This document shows positions 16,271 through 27,657 of a DNA stretch of 64,000 nucleotides, piece by piece. The position numbers and the translations under genes were made by a program. The number at the start of each line of letters is the position of its first letter. The first letter of the stretch is position 1. Under the pieces are notes generated by a model. The model searched no databases. It had not been told where the DNA came from and saw nothing but the letters and a program-made list of their open reading frames with translations. Location: the NCBI RefSeq assembly GCF_014653785.1, contig NZ_BNAS01000010.1, positions 1 to 64,000 on the forward strand. Reading direction: 5' to 3'. Source of the stretch: Promicromonospora soli (GTDB lineage: Bacteria; Actinomycetota; Actinomycetes; Actinomycetales; Cellulomonadaceae).

Positions 16271-17002
16271 CTACCGTGCGTAACGCTCCACGAACGCCCG
16301 CAGGATGCGCATCGGCTCGGTGACCGTCACGGCGACCACCCGCTCCTGCACGAGCTCCGCCTCCTCGGGCGGAAAGTAGCCGTAGCCCCGGTAGACGACA
16401 ACCCGCTGCACCATTCCCACCATGTCCAGCTCGGGGTGGAACTGCGTGGCGTACAGGTTCTCCTTGATCCGGAACATCTGCACCGGGCAGTCGGCCGACG
16501 AGGCGAGCAGCACCGCGTTGTCGGGCAGCTTGCGCACGGCCTCCTTGTGGCCCACGTAGGCCGGGAAGGCCTGCGGCAGCCCTGCCAGCAGCGGGTCCGA
16601 CGCCGCGTCCGGCGTCAGCTCCACCATGACGGGGCCCGGCCGCTCCGCGTGCGTCCCGTCGATCACCGCCCCCTGGTGCGCGCCCAGCGTGCCGACCCCG
16701 TAGCAGGCGCCCAGGAACGGGAAGTCGCGCGCCACGATCTCGTCGAGCAGGGCCGCGAGCTCCGCCTCGACGCGCCGCTGCACGGGACCCTTCTGCTCCG
16801 GTGGGGTCGAGGAGTTGAACGGCCCACCGCCCACCATGACGCCCGAGTAGTCGTCGAGGTTCACGGGCGGCAGCGGGTCGCGCTCGAGGCGCACCCGGTG
16901 CAGCTGCTCCGGCTCGAGCCCGCCGTACTGGCAGAACGCCGTGTACTCGCCGTCCGCGGCGAGGTCCTCGGCGCGCGTCGCCAGCAACAAGAACGGCTTC
17001 AT
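16271..17002 (-). CDS. Class I glutamine amidotransferase
   Basis: A 243-residue class I (triad) glutamine amidotransferase, complete as a stand-alone domain. The nucleophile elbow is FLGACYGVG (Cys near residue 98), the oxyanion/entry loop is GVMVGGGPFN near 55-64, and the catalytic His-Glu is in QFHPELD near 190-196. It would release ammonia from glutamine, or act as a peptidase-like hydrolase. No dedicated synthase partner is adjacent, and the acceptor is unknown. Many actinobacteria keep such solo GATases annotated like GMP-synthase glutaminase domains. It lies upstream of the aroG leader on the same strand, but the strong promoter at 16183-16211 separates the two transcripts. Confidence 0.85.
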   Translation of the reverse strand: MKPFLLLATRAEDLAADGEYTAFCQYGGLEPEQLHRVRLERDPLPPVNLDDYSGVMVGGGPFNSSTPPEQKGPVQRRVEAELAALLDEIVARDFPFLGACYGVGTLGAHQGAVIDGTHAERPGPVMVELTPDAASDPLLAGLPQAFPAYVGHKEAVRKLPDNAVLLASSADCPVQMFRIKENLYATQFHPELDMVGMVQRVVVYRGYGYFPPEEAELVQERVVAVTVTEPMRILRAFVERYAR

Positions 17003-17071
17003 GACAAGAGCGTAGGTGAATTCAGGGGGTCCGGGGGCTCCAGGAGCGGGGCTCCTGATCGAATGGTGCGC

Positions 17072-17824
17072 TCAGCCGATCGTCGACCGCAGGGACACCC
17101 CGCGGTACAGGCGGTCGACGCCGAACGACGCGATCGCCACGGCCAGGACGCCACCGCCGAGACCGAGGAGCGTTCTACCGGGGCCGGCGTCGGCCAGGGT
17201 GTCCCAGCCGAAGACGTAGCCGGTGTGCACCGCCCAGTCCACGAAGATGACGAGGAACAGCAGTGCCAGGACCCAGAGGCTGCCGCCCCACGCCCCGAAC
17301 CGCTGGTAGCCCGCCGGGAGCATCGCCCCGATGAGGATGTAGGTGGCGATCACGAGGGTCTCGCTCGCGGCGGTGACCGCGAAGCTGCCCTCGGGCACCA
17401 GCCCCTGGCTGAACTGCCAGTCCCAGCCGATCGCGCCCCAGGCCAGCTCCTCGATCAGCAGCAGCACGGCCGTCACGATCCCGGTCGCGAGCCCCACGAA
17501 CACCGAGCTCCGGATCAGCCCGTCCACGAACGAGCGCCGGGTGCCCCCGGCGGCGAGGTGCATGGGCAGCGTCGTGGTGGCGAGGATCAGGCCCAACGAG
17601 AACATGAACCAGCGCGCGGAGCCGAGGGTGTACTGCAGCGTGCCGCCGTCCAGGCCGCCGAACCAGCCCTGGACCGCGGCGATCACCACGCTGGTCAGGA
17701 TGATCGTGCCCCAGAACCAGGCGCCGACGACCAGCATGCCGTTCGTGAGCACGTTCTCGGCCGCGCGCGTGGAGCGGCGTCGGGCAAGACGCCCGCGTTC
17801 CTCGAGGTTGCCGGCGACGCTCAT
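17072..17824 (-). CDS. ABC transporter membrane protein of a GntR/ABC operon
   Basis: A 250-residue integral membrane protein with about six hydrophobic segments (e.g. residues 33-55, 68-90, 105-125, 150-175, 190-208, 220-240). It has no ATPase motif. Its ATG overlaps the stop of the ABC ATPase gene by 4 nt, so it is the permease subunit of that exporter. A basic N-terminus (RGRLARRRSTR) fits the positive-inside rule. Similar GntR-YtrA/ATPase/permease operons respond to cell-envelope stress in Gram-positive bacteria; the exported substrate is unknown here. Confidence 0.8.
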   Translation of the reverse strand: MSVAGNLEERGRLARRRSTRAAENVLTNGMLVVGAWFWGTIILTSVVIAAVQGWFGGLDGGTLQYTLGSARWFMFSLGLILATTTLPMHLAAGGTRRSFVDGLIRSSVFVGLATGIVTAVLLLIEELAWGAIGWDWQFSQGLVPEGSFAVTAASETLVIATYILIGAMLPAGYQRFGAWGGSLWVLALLFLVIFVDWAVHTGYVFGWDTLADAGPGRTLLGLGGGVLAVAIASFGVDRLYRGVSLRSTIG

Positions 17825-18777
17825 CGCTCGCTCTCCTTCTGTGCGGTGGTGCTGGTGAGGTGGACGAACAGGTCCTGCAGCGGGACCGATCCGACCTGGA
17901 CGCCGGAGTCGGCGGCCTCGGCCGCCTCCTGCTCGGCGAGCGAGCCCTCGACAGTGACCATGACGGTGGGGCCCAGCTCCTGGCGGTGCAGCAGCCGGTG
18001 CCCGGCGGCAAGGTGGTCGACGGCGGTGGCGTTCCCCGTGAGGCTCGTTCCCCGGGCCCGCATGTCCTCGGCCGGCTCGGCGAGAAGCACCCGACCGCGG
18101 TCGACGACCACTACGTGCTCGAAGAGCCGCTCGGTCTCCCCCACCAGGTGGCTGGACAGGATGATCGTGCGCGGGTGCTCCGCGTAGTCCTTGAGCAGCT
18201 CGTCGTAGAACGCGTACCGCGTCGGCGCGTCCATGCCGAGGTACACCTCGTCGAAGATCGTCAGCGGGGCGCGCGACGCCAGGCCGATCGTGGCGCCGAG
18301 TGCCGACCGCTTCCCGCGCGACAGGCTCGCCGGGTTCTTCCGGGTGTCGACCTCGAACAGGTCGAGCAGCCGCTCCGCGTAGTCGGCGTCCCACTCGGGC
18401 CGCACGGCCCCGTAGTGCCTGAGCGTGACGCCGACCTTCTCGTCGGGCATGACGTCGCCGCTCTCGCGGACGACCTGCACGCCCGACACGATCGCCGGGT
18501 TCTCCCACGGGTCCCGCTCGTAGCCCTCCGGGCCCACGCGGACCGTGCCGGAGGTGGGCCGCCGGAACCCGGCCAGCAGGCCGATCATGGTCGTCTTGCC
18601 GGCGCCGTTCCGGCCGAGCAGGCCGGTGATGGCACCAGCGGGGAACGTGCACGTCGCACCGTCGAGTGCTGTGCCGCCCGTCTCCCTCGCGACGGTGCCC
18701 TGCTGCGTCATCCGCCACGATGTGGGGTAGTGCACGGCGACGGAGTCCAGCGCGGCGCCGAACGGGGCGATACTCAT
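17821..18777 (-). CDS. ABC transporter ATP-binding protein
   Basis: A 318-residue ABC ATPase. Walker A GRNGAGKTT starts near residue 54. The signature motif is altered, LSRGKRSALG near 154, and Walker B is LTIFDEVYLGMD near 172. The switch His follows in LSSHLVGE. YtrB-like exporters often show a degenerate signature and FDE in Walker B as here. About 30 residues precede the usual ABC core. The start (18777) shares one base with the GntR stop (TGATG), and the end overlaps the permease by 4 nt, so the three genes form one coupled operon. Couples ATP hydrolysis to the membrane subunit on the cytoplasmic side. Confidence 0.88.
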   Translation of the reverse strand: MSIAPFGAALDSVAVHYPTSWRMTQQGTVARETGGTALDGATCTFPAGAITGLLGRNGAGKTTMIGLLAGFRRPTSGTVRVGPEGYERDPWENPAIVSGVQVVRESGDVMPDEKVGVTLRHYGAVRPEWDADYAERLLDLFEVDTRKNPASLSRGKRSALGATIGLASRAPLTIFDEVYLGMDAPTRYAFYDELLKDYAEHPRTIILSSHLVGETERLFEHVVVVDRGRVLLAEPAEDMRARGTSLTGNATAVDHLAAGHRLLHRQELGPTVMVTVEGSLAEQEAAEAADSGVQVGSVPLQDLFVHLTSTTAQKESER

Positions 18778-19166
18778 CACTTCTCCTTCGTGGCGGCACC
18801 GCCGCCGGAGCGAGGGGTGCGGCCGAGCACGTAGTCGACGATGTCGGCGACTGGGATGTCGAGGATGTCGGCCTGGGTCAGCGCCGGGTCGAGGACCTCC
18901 TCGAAGTAGCGCTTCCGGTGGTCGGCGAGCAGCTTCTGGCGGGCCCCGGGCGCGACGAACATGCCCAGGCCGCGGCGCTTGTACAGCACGCCCTCCTCGA
19001 CCAGCCCGGAGAACGCCTTGGCGGCCGTCGCGGGGTTGATCCGGAAGGTCGTCGCGAACTGCGTGGTGGACATGACCTGCTCCTCCTCGCCGAGCTCGCC
19101 GGAGAGCACCTGGGCGCGGATCCACGTTGCGATCTGCACGTATATCGGCTCGGGTCCGTCGAACAT
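18777..19166 (-). CDS. GntR-family regulator, YtrA type
   Basis: A 129-residue short GntR regulator. The winged HTH occupies residues 8-75 (IYVQIATWIRAQVLSGEL at 8-25, RINPATAAKAFSGL recognition region near 43-56). A short dimerisation tail follows instead of a FadR or UTRA ligand domain, as in the YtrA subfamily that heads ABC operons. It is the first gene of a coupled operon with the ATPase and permease. A 24-bp imperfect palindrome 22 nt upstream of the ATG is a likely autoregulatory operator. The inducer is unknown; cell-wall antibiotics induce the Bacillus homologue. Confidence 0.88.
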   Translation of the reverse strand: MFDGPEPIYVQIATWIRAQVLSGELGEEEQVMSTTQFATTFRINPATAAKAFSGLVEEGVLYKRRGLGMFVAPGARQKLLADHRKRYFEEVLDPALTQADILDIPVADIVDYVLGRTPRSGGGAATKEK

Positions 19167-19187
19167 GTGTCGGTCCTGACGTTCAAG

Positions 19188-19211
19188 GGTTCATTACTGG
19201 ACTACTGAACC
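19188..19211. promoter_or_regulatory. Candidate YtrA/GntR operator
   Basis: Half-sites GGTTCATTACTG (19188-19199) and GACTACTGAACC (19200-19211) match at 9 of 12 positions when one is inverted, with perfect 6-bp ends GGTTCA/TGAACC. The site lies just upstream of the GntR start at 19166, where an autorepressor would act. Confidence 0.5.
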
Positions 19212-19250
19212 ACAGAGGTTCGGTGATGCGCAAGCCCTTTGCGGAACGAC

Positions 19251-19304
19251 GAGAGGGGCGGGGCAGCGTGTGCACGGATGTGCACACACTGCCCCGCCCC
19301 TCTC
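19251..19304. terminator. Very long hairpin terminator after asd
   Basis: Arms 19251-19275 and 19280-19304 pair over 25 positions with a single C/A mismatch around the 4-nt loop GGAT. The outer part is GAGAGGGGCGGGGCAG, the inner part GTGTGCAC. It begins 25 nt beyond the asd stop (leftward gene ending at 19330) and shields the GntR promoter from read-through. Confidence 0.75.
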
Positions 19305-19329
19305 GGGCGGTCCTGTCACCTCGGGCGGG

Positions 19330-21724
<2,395 letters not shown>

Positions 21725-21892
21725 GCTGCCTGCCTTCTGTAGCCGGCCTCCGTCTCTCTCAACGGCCCGCCGGGTGCTTTGGGTTTGCGGCTCGATCGTA
21801 CGACGCCGGGCGCGGGCGTGGCTGTGGCGTTCACCGTGCGGGACGAACGGCCCCCTCAGAACGGCGTCGGGCGGCAACGTCAGCCGGCGACG

Positions 21893-22663
21893 TCAGGCGA
21901 AGACGTCCCAGGCCAGGCGGGCGATCAGGGCGCCCACCACGACGACGAAGACGATGCGCACGAACTTCGAGCCCTTGGCCACCGCCATCCGCGCGCCGAT
22001 GTAGGCGCCGACCAGGTTGGCCGCGCCCAGCCCGAGGCCGAGGGCCCAGATGACGGCTCCGCTCGGGACGAAGAAGATCAGCGCGCCGAGGTTGGTCGCG
22101 AAGTTCACGATCTTGGCGATGGCCGACGCCGGGAGGAACGAGTAGCCGAGGGCGCTCACGAGGCTGATGACCAGGAACGTGCCCGTGCCCGGGCCGAGCA
22201 GCCCGTCGTAGGCGCCGATGAGCAGGCCGATCAGGGCAGCGATCCGCTTGTGCCCGTTGCCGACCCAGCGCAGGTTGTCGTGCTGGCCGACGTTCGGCTT
22301 GAGCAGCGTCCAGGTCAGCACGCCGACGAGCACCACGAGGATGATCGGCTTGAACAGCTGGTCCGGGATGTGTGAGGCGCCGATGGCGCCGCCGAACGCG
22401 CCCGCCAGGGCTGCCAGCGCCATCGGGCCCGCGGTGCGCAGGTCCGGCTGGACCCGCCGGTAGAAGGTGATCGCGCTGGTGGAGGTGCCCATGATGCTGC
22501 CGAGCTTGTTGGTCGCCAGGGCCTGCACGGGGCTGATCCCGGGGACGAGCAGCAGTGCGGGCAGCTGGATCAGGCCGCCCCCGCCGACCACGGCGTCGAC
22601 CCAGCCCGCGGCGAGGCCGGCGAGCAGGAGCAGGACGATGGTGAGGACATCGAGTTCGGGCAC
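21893..22663 (-). CDS. TSUP (TauE/SafE) family membrane permease
   Basis: A 256-residue membrane protein of the TSUP family, with about eight hydrophobic segments in two related halves. The N-terminal GWVDAVVGGGGLIQLPALLL and the mid-protein DGLLGPGTGTFL are the family's repeated glycine-rich motifs. Members move sulfite, sulfonates or other organic anions, often as exporters; the substrate here is unknown. I favour GTG 22663, since CACAAT lies 6 nt upstream (leaderless pattern). A GTG at 22690 would add nine residues. It lies between ask and the divergent recR with no clear functional link to either. Confidence 0.8.
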   Translation of the reverse strand: MPELDVLTIVLLLLAGLAAGWVDAVVGGGGLIQLPALLLVPGISPVQALATNKLGSIMGTSTSAITFYRRVQPDLRTAGPMALAALAGAFGGAIGASHIPDQLFKPIILVVLVGVLTWTLLKPNVGQHDNLRWVGNGHKRIAALIGLLIGAYDGLLGPGTGTFLVISLVSALGYSFLPASAIAKIVNFATNLGALIFFVPSGAVIWALGLGLGAANLVGAYIGARMAVAKGSKFVRIVFVVVVGALIARLAWDVFA

Positions 22664-22760
22664 GGGTGCATTGTGCCTATATCGCGGCACCGCGGGGCAC
22701 GTGCCGCCGCAGGACGCCGGACAGCCCGGGTGTCAGTGCCGACCCGTAGGCTGACCTCTT

Positions 22761-23366
22761 GTGTACGAAGGCGCGGTCCAAGACCTGATCGACGAGCTCG
22801 GCCGGCTTCCCGGCGTCGGGCCCAAGAGCGCGCAACGCATCGCGTTCCACCTGCTCGCGACCGACAACCAGGAGGTCAAGCGGCTGGTTGACGCGCTCAC
22901 CGAGGTGAAGCGGCGCGTGCGGTTCTGCGAGCTGTGCGGCAACGTGGCGGAGTCCGAGCGCTGCCGCATCTGCCTCGACCCGCGGCGCAGCGACGATGTG
23001 ATCTGCGTCGTGGAGGAGCCCAAGGACGTCGTGGCGATCGAGCGCACCCGGGAGTTCCGCGGCCGCTACCACGTGCTCGGCGGAGCCATCAATCCCATCG
23101 AGAACATCGGGCCGGACGACCTGCGGATCAGCGAGCTCCTGGCCCGGCTCGCTGACGGGACGGTGCAGGAGGTCATCCTGGCCACCGACCCCAACGTCGA
23201 GGGAGAGGCCACGGCGACCTATCTTTCCCGACTGATGGCCCACATGGGAATCACTGTCTCGCGGTTGGCCTCGGGTCTGCCGGTGGGTGGAGACTTGGAG
23301 TACGCGGACGAAGTGACGCTCGGCCGCGCGTTCGAAGGCCGTCGTGTCATCGGCAACGACAAGTAG
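22761..23366 (+). CDS. recR: Recombination mediator RecR
   Basis: A 201-residue RecR of standard length. The helix-hairpin-helix ([17 protein letters not shown]) is at residues 16-32, the C4 zinc finger at Cys56, 59, 68 and 71, and the Toprim domain after it includes [12 protein letters not shown] near 83-94. The C-terminal Walker-like region is [12 protein letters not shown]. With RecF/RecO it loads RecA at gaps in the cytoplasm. GTG 22761 is supported by TAGGCT 8 nt upstream. It is followed by a DUF5063 gene 11 nt downstream. In relatives recR often follows dnaX directly, but here dnaX lies about 15 kb away on the opposite strand. Confidence 0.96.
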   Translation: MYEGAVQDLIDELGRLPGVGPKSAQRIAFHLLATDNQEVKRLVDALTEVKRRVRFCELCGNVAESERCRICLDPRRSDDVICVVEEPKDVVAIERTREFRGRYHVLGGAINPIENIGPDDLRISELLARLADGTVQEVILATDPNVEGEATATYLSRLMAHMGITVSRLASGLPVGGDLEYADEVTLGRAFEGRRVIGNDK

Positions 23367-23377
23367 GTGGGACCACG

Positions 23378-23947
23378 ATGAGTGAGATAACCCCCGGCTC
23401 GGACCTCAGTGAGGTCGCAGACCAGGTGTCCGCACAGGCACGCACGTTCCTGTCCACGGTGACCCAGGTGGCGTCCGGCGGGATGCCCGGGGCGGAGCTC
23501 TCGCTGCTCACTCTCGCGACGTCCGACCTGCTCGCGGCGGGGGCGCGGCTCGCCGCGATCGTGGACGTGGTGCCCAAGGAGCGCTACGAGCCCGACGCCG
23601 GCCCCGACACCGACCTCGACCCGCTGCGCGAGGCCCTGTCCAAGATGTTCGACGGGTTCGACGACTACACCGAGGTCGTGGACCCTGTGCTGGGCGAGGA
23701 CGTCGGCGCGGCGTCGCTGTCCGGCGACCTCGCGTGCGTCGCCGAGGCCATGGCCAAGGGCCTGCAGCACTACGACACCGGCCACGAGCTCGAGGCCCTG
23801 TGGTGGTGGCAGTTCTCCTACTTCTCGCTGTGGGGCGAGCGCGCGGCGTCGGCCCTGCGGGTGCTGCAGGTGCTGCTGGCGCACCTGCGCCTGGACGTGG
23901 AGGACGACGTAGCCGCCGAGGCGGAGTACGACGCCCTCCACTCCTGA
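23378..23947 (+). CDS. DUF5063 domain-containing protein
   Basis: A 189-residue acidic, mostly helical cytoplasmic protein of the DUF5063 family, which is regularly found next to recR in actinobacteria. The aromatic segment ALWWWQFSYFSLWGERAASALRVL (in part, residues about 140-162) is the clearest conserved feature. No catalytic motif is seen. It starts 11 nt after the recR stop and is surely co-transcribed. Genomic association suggests a link to recombination or to the ask-asd region, but no function is established to my knowledge. Confidence 0.85.
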   Translation: MSEITPGSDLSEVADQVSAQARTFLSTVTQVASGGMPGAELSLLTLATSDLLAAGARLAAIVDVVPKERYEPDAGPDTDLDPLREALSKMFDGFDDYTEVVDPVLGEDVGAASLSGDLACVAEAMAKGLQHYDTGHELEALWWWQFSYFSLWGERAASALRVLQVLLAHLRLDVEDDVAAEAEYDALHS

Positions 23948-23953
23948 CGCCGG

Positions 23954-25096
23954 TCAGGCGACGCGGGTGCCCTTCGGGAGCTGCGCCGTCGGGACCTTCA
24001 GACGGTTCACCGCGATGACCACGCCGCCCGCGCCGAGCAGCAGGTCGAAGCCGAGTCCCCACGGCCACACGAGCTGGTCGGTGACCTCGACGGGCTCCAC
24101 GGGCGAGTCCGTCCCGCTCTCGCCCATGTAACCGCTGCACCAGTCGAACGGCCCGGTGTCACCGGTCCGCGCGTACCGGACGCCGTACTGCAGCATCGCG
24201 AGCATGTTGCCGTCCTCGGCGAGCTGGTCCGGGTCGCCGTTGAGCGGCTGCGCGTCGGCGACCACCACGAACGGGTTCGGGGCCAGCAGCCACCAGGTGC
24301 GCTCGCTGTGCCACACCTCGTACTCCACCGTTCGCCACTCGCAGTCGGGCGCCTTGGTCTCCTCCCAGGTGTACCCGGACTCGATGTCCCACACGCGCAC
24401 GGTCTCCGTGGTGGTGGTCACCGGCACGAGCAGGCCGAACACGATCGGCAGGACCGCGGTGATCGCGCCGATGGTCAGGTAGGTCAGCACCGCCGAGCCG
24501 GAAGTCTTGCCCACCAGCGCCGAGAAGCCCAGCCCGATGGCGCACACGACGCCGAGCACCAGCGCCAGCATGAGCACCGTCGTGAGCAGCGACAGCCAGT
24601 ACACGCCGCCGCCGGCCAGCGCCCACACCAGGAACGGGATGCTCGCCACGAGGAACGCGAGCGCAGCGATCCAGGACGCGGCGAGCTTGCCGAGCACGAT
24701 CTCCGCCGGCGACAGCAGGGTGACCTGCAGCGTCGCGAGCGTGCCGGCGTTCCGGTCGCCGTTGATCGCGCCCGACGACAGGGTCGGCGCCACGAGCAGC
24801 CCGAGGAACAGCACGAAGCCGACGACGATGCTGTAGACCGTCCCGCCGAACGACTCGCCGCCCATCTCGTCGCCCGCCAGGATGCTGAACGCGCCCGTCG
24901 CGAGCAGCGTGACCAGCCCGACCACCAGGAACCACACGATCAGCGCGGCCTTCCACCGCGTCGACCGCACCCGCTGCCGCAGCTCCAGCACCGCCACGGT
25001 GCGCAGGCCGTGCCAGGACAGTGACCAGGCGCCACGCCCGGCGGGTGCTCCGCCGGCGGACGGCGCCGTCTCGACGACCTCCACGTCAACGCTCAT
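23954..25096 (-). CDS. ABC-2 type transporter permease
   Basis: A 380-residue ABC-2 permease. The first transmembrane segment is at about residues 48-68, four or five more lie between 85 and 225, and a final one is near 345-365. Between about 230 and 340 lies a large extracytoplasmic loop rich in Trp, with Cys in PDCEWRTV and DWCSGY. Motif NGDRNAGTLATLQVTLLSP near 110-128 is typical of ABC-2 exporters. Its start overlaps the ATPase stop by 4 nt (ATGA). It faces recR-DUF5063 tail-to-tail with a 6-nt gap, so the DUF5063 transcript terminates within or antisense to it. Substrate unknown. Confidence 0.87.
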   Translation of the reverse strand: MSVDVEVVETAPSAGGAPAGRGAWSLSWHGLRTVAVLELRQRVRSTRWKAALIVWFLVVGLVTLLATGAFSILAGDEMGGESFGGTVYSIVVGFVLFLGLLVAPTLSSGAINGDRNAGTLATLQVTLLSPAEIVLGKLAASWIAALAFLVASIPFLVWALAGGGVYWLSLLTTVLMLALVLGVVCAIGLGFSALVGKTSGSAVLTYLTIGAITAVLPIVFGLLVPVTTTTETVRVWDIESGYTWEETKAPDCEWRTVEYEVWHSERTWWLLAPNPFVVVADAQPLNGDPDQLAEDGNMLAMLQYGVRYARTGDTGPFDWCSGYMGESGTDSPVEPVEVTDQLVWPWGLGFDLLLGAGGVVIAVNRLKVPTAQLPKGTRVA

Positions 25097-26013
25097 CGTC
25101 GCTCCTCCTCCAGGGCCAGGTAGGCCTGCTCCAGCACGCCGCCCGCGGGGGCGATGCTCGACACGTCGATACCGGCCTCGATCGCGGACCGCAGCAGCGC
25201 CGCGGCCGCGGCGTCGCCGGTCAGCTCGACGAGCATGCCGGGGCCGTCGGCCTCCTTGCGGTGGGGCGTGCCGTTCTCGGCCAGCCAGGCCGCGAGGGCC
25301 TCGGGGTCCAGCCCGGTCAGGCGCCACTCGCGCGGCCGGTCGCCGTCGGCCACGGACCGCGTGGCGACAGTGCGCCCGCGCGAGATGAACACCGCGTCGT
25401 CGGCCATCTCGTCGAGCTCGGTGAGCACGTGCGAGGAGACCAGGATCGTCTTGCCCTCGGCCGCGAGCCGGCGGACCAGCACGCGCAGGTCCACGCGCGA
25501 GCGCGGGTCCAGGCCGGAGGCGGGCTCGTCGAGGAGCAGCACGTCGGGGTCGTGCACCAGCGCGCGCGCCAGGCCGAGGCGCTGCTTCTGCCCGCGGGAC
25601 AGGACGTGCGCGGGCTGGTCGGCGAGCTCGGACAGGTGCACGAGCTCGAGCAGCTCGCTCGCGCGGGCCCGCCCGCCCGCCGCGTCGATCCGGTACGCCG
25701 CCGCGACCGTGGTCAGCACCTCGCGCGCCGTGAGGGAGTCCCACGTGCCGAACACGTCCGGCATCCAGCCGGTCCGCGAGCGCGCCACGTAGTTCTGGGC
25801 CACCGGGTCCGCCCCGGCGATGCGAATGACGCCCGCGTCGGGCGTCAGGAGCCCCGCGAGCATGAGCAGGAGGGTCGTCTTGCCCGACCCGTTGGGCCCG
25901 ATGAGCGCAGTGACTCGACCTGGCGCGGCGACCAGGTCGACGTCGGCCACGGCGTGCACCGGCCCGAACGAACGCCGCACGCCCTGCGCACGGATACCAC
26001 CGTCTGGTGTCAT
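25093..26013 (-). CDS. ABC transporter ATP-binding protein
   Basis: A 306-residue ABC ATPase of the CcmA/NatA exporter type. Walker A GPNGSGKTT lies near residues 39-47, signature LSRGQKQRLGLARAL near 138-152, Walker B DVLLLDEPASGLDP near 158-171, and the switch His in VSSHVL. The C-terminal 100 residues form the extra domain common in drug/lipid exporters. ATG 26013 opens the operon; the permease follows with a 4-nt overlap. It powers the adjacent ABC-2 permease. Nothing in the surroundings indicates the substrate. Confidence 0.92.
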   Translation of the reverse strand: MTPDGGIRAQGVRRSFGPVHAVADVDLVAAPGRVTALIGPNGSGKTTLLLMLAGLLTPDAGVIRIAGADPVAQNYVARSRTGWMPDVFGTWDSLTAREVLTTVAAAYRIDAAGGRARASELLELVHLSELADQPAHVLSRGQKQRLGLARALVHDPDVLLLDEPASGLDPRSRVDLRVLVRRLAAEGKTILVSSHVLTELDEMADDAVFISRGRTVATRSVADGDRPREWRLTGLDPEALAAWLAENGTPHRKEADGPGMLVELTGDAAAAALLRSAIEAGIDVSSIAPAGGVLEQAYLALEEERR

Positions 26014-26098
26014 GCCCGGGACACTAGCGCGACTGACCGACCTGAACCCTCGACCCAGGGGATGAACCCGGCGTACGACCAGGGGATGACGCCGGAGG

Positions 26099-27553
26099 TC
26101 AGCCTCGGCGCGCCTTGCCCGTGACGTCCAGCAGGCCGCGCTCGCCGAAGGCCACGTTCTGGTCGATCAGCACCGCCACCTCGTCGCCGTCGCCGGAGAA
26201 CCGCAGCGCCACGCGCCACTCGAACGGCGTGCCGAGAAACACCATCCGGCCGCGCAGCGTCGACTCGTCGGTCCAGGCCGCGGCGGTCGCGACGTCGGCC
26301 GGAGCGCCCATGAGCGAGCAGCTGCCCTGGCTCCACTCCCCGTGCCCGAACCGCACGAAGTGGTCCAGCCCGCCGATCGTGAACGCCACCTCGGTCCGGC
26401 CGTGCACGTCGCGGCCCAGGGTCAGGGCGCTGACGTCGCACTGGCTCGGCTCGAGCTCGTAGGTCACGCCCCGCAGCGACTCCTCGATCGGCGTCGACGC
26501 CGCCCCCGCCGGCGTGCGCAGCGCCGGCTCGAACGGGATGGCGGTGTCCGCCCGGCCGAGCATCGGCGCCTCGGCGGCGCCCGGGGCGACCCAGGCGTCG
26601 TCGGGCAGCAGCGAGTCCCACACCACGTCCAGCACCGACTGCAGGTCGGAGAGGCCCGACGTCATGGTGATCACCAGGTCCTTCTCGGGCCAGACGACTA
26701 TGTACTGCCCGAACGCACCGTCGGCCCGGTAGGCGCCGTGCCGGCACTGCCAGAACTGGTAGCCATAGCCCTGGTTCCAGTCGGACGAGTCGTCCGTGCC
26801 GTTCGGCACCTGCTTCGCCGTCGCCGCCGCCACCCATTCCGCGGGGACCAGCTGCTGACCCTCCCACAGGCCGCCCTGCAGGTAGAGCTGGCCGAACGCC
26901 GCCATCTCCTCAGTGGTGATCGACAGCCCGAAACCGCCCACGTCGATGCCGTCCGGGTCCTGCTCCCACGCGGCGTGCGTGATGCCGAGCGGCTCCAGCA
27001 GGCGAGGCGTCAGGTAGTCGAGCAGCCGCTGCCCCGTCCGCCGGTGCAGGATCGCGGACAGCAGGTACGTCGCGCCCGTGTTGTAGACGAACTGCGTGCC
27101 CGGCTCGTGCTCCACGGGCTCCGCCAGGATTGCGCGCGCCCAGCCCGAGCCGGGCAGGGAGATCGTCCGGTCGATGCCCTCCATGGTGGAGGCGCTGTGG
27201 CCCGTCGTCATGGTCAGCAGGTCGCGCACGCGCATCGCGCGGAGATGGTCGCTCGGGTCGGCGGGGGCGTCGTCCGGCAGGAGGTCGACGACGTGGTCGT
27301 CCAGAGCGATGAGCCCCTCGTGGACCGCTATGCCGACCGCCGTCGACGTGAAGCTCTTGCTGACCGAGAACATGGTGTGCGGACGACCGGCCGTGTGCGG
27401 GTACCACCAGGTCTCGGCGATCACGCTGCCGTGCCGCACCACCATCACGCTGTGCACGTCCTCGAGACGGTCCAGGTGGTCGACGAGACGCCGCACCGCT
27501 GCGGGATCGACCCCCTCGGCCTGGGGGGTGGAGCGGGTCAGGATCCGCGACAT
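26099..27553 (-). CDS. Serine hydrolase of the class C beta-lactamase family
   Basis: A 484-residue serine beta-lactamase-fold protein. The catalytic SxxK is S63-V-S-K66 in MFSVSKSFTS, the YxN element is in QFVYNTGATY near residue 155, and a late GQYIVVWPEKDLV strand fits the KTG region position without a canonical KTG. No signal peptide is seen, so it may act in the cytoplasm as an esterase or peptidase instead of an antibiotic-hydrolysing enzyme. About 120 residues after the catalytic domain (from 370) resemble the C-terminal extension of similar actinobacterial hydrolases. Single gene, with a GAGAGGA purine stretch 11 nt before the ATG. Exact substrate unknown. Confidence 0.85.
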   Translation of the reverse strand: MSRILTRSTPQAEGVDPAAVRRLVDHLDRLEDVHSVMVVRHGSVIAETWWYPHTAGRPHTMFSVSKSFTSTAVGIAVHEGLIALDDHVVDLLPDDAPADPSDHLRAMRVRDLLTMTTGHSASTMEGIDRTISLPGSGWARAILAEPVEHEPGTQFVYNTGATYLLSAILHRRTGQRLLDYLTPRLLEPLGITHAAWEQDPDGIDVGGFGLSITTEEMAAFGQLYLQGGLWEGQQLVPAEWVAAATAKQVPNGTDDSSDWNQGYGYQFWQCRHGAYRADGAFGQYIVVWPEKDLVITMTSGLSDLQSVLDVVWDSLLPDDAWVAPGAAEAPMLGRADTAIPFEPALRTPAGAASTPIEESLRGVTYELEPSQCDVSALTLGRDVHGRTEVAFTIGGLDHFVRFGHGEWSQGSCSLMGAPADVATAAAWTDESTLRGRMVFLGTPFEWRVALRFSGDGDEVAVLIDQNVAFGERGLLDVTGKARRG

Positions 27554-27617
27554 GCTCGGGCACGTCCTCTCGCTCGGCGACGCGACATTGTTTCTCACCT
27601 GGTCCGGCGCCGAAACC

Positions 27618-27643
27618 GGAGCCCGTAATGCGGTCGGGGCTCC
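27618..27643 (-). terminator. Terminator after the APH-family kinase gene
   Basis: Arms GGAGCCC (27618-27624) and GGGCTCC (27637-27643) enclose 12 nt; on the minus strand GGTTTCGG follows. It lies just past the leftward kinase gene's stop at 27658. Confidence 0.45.
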
Positions 27644-27657
27644 CTCGGTTGTCGGGG

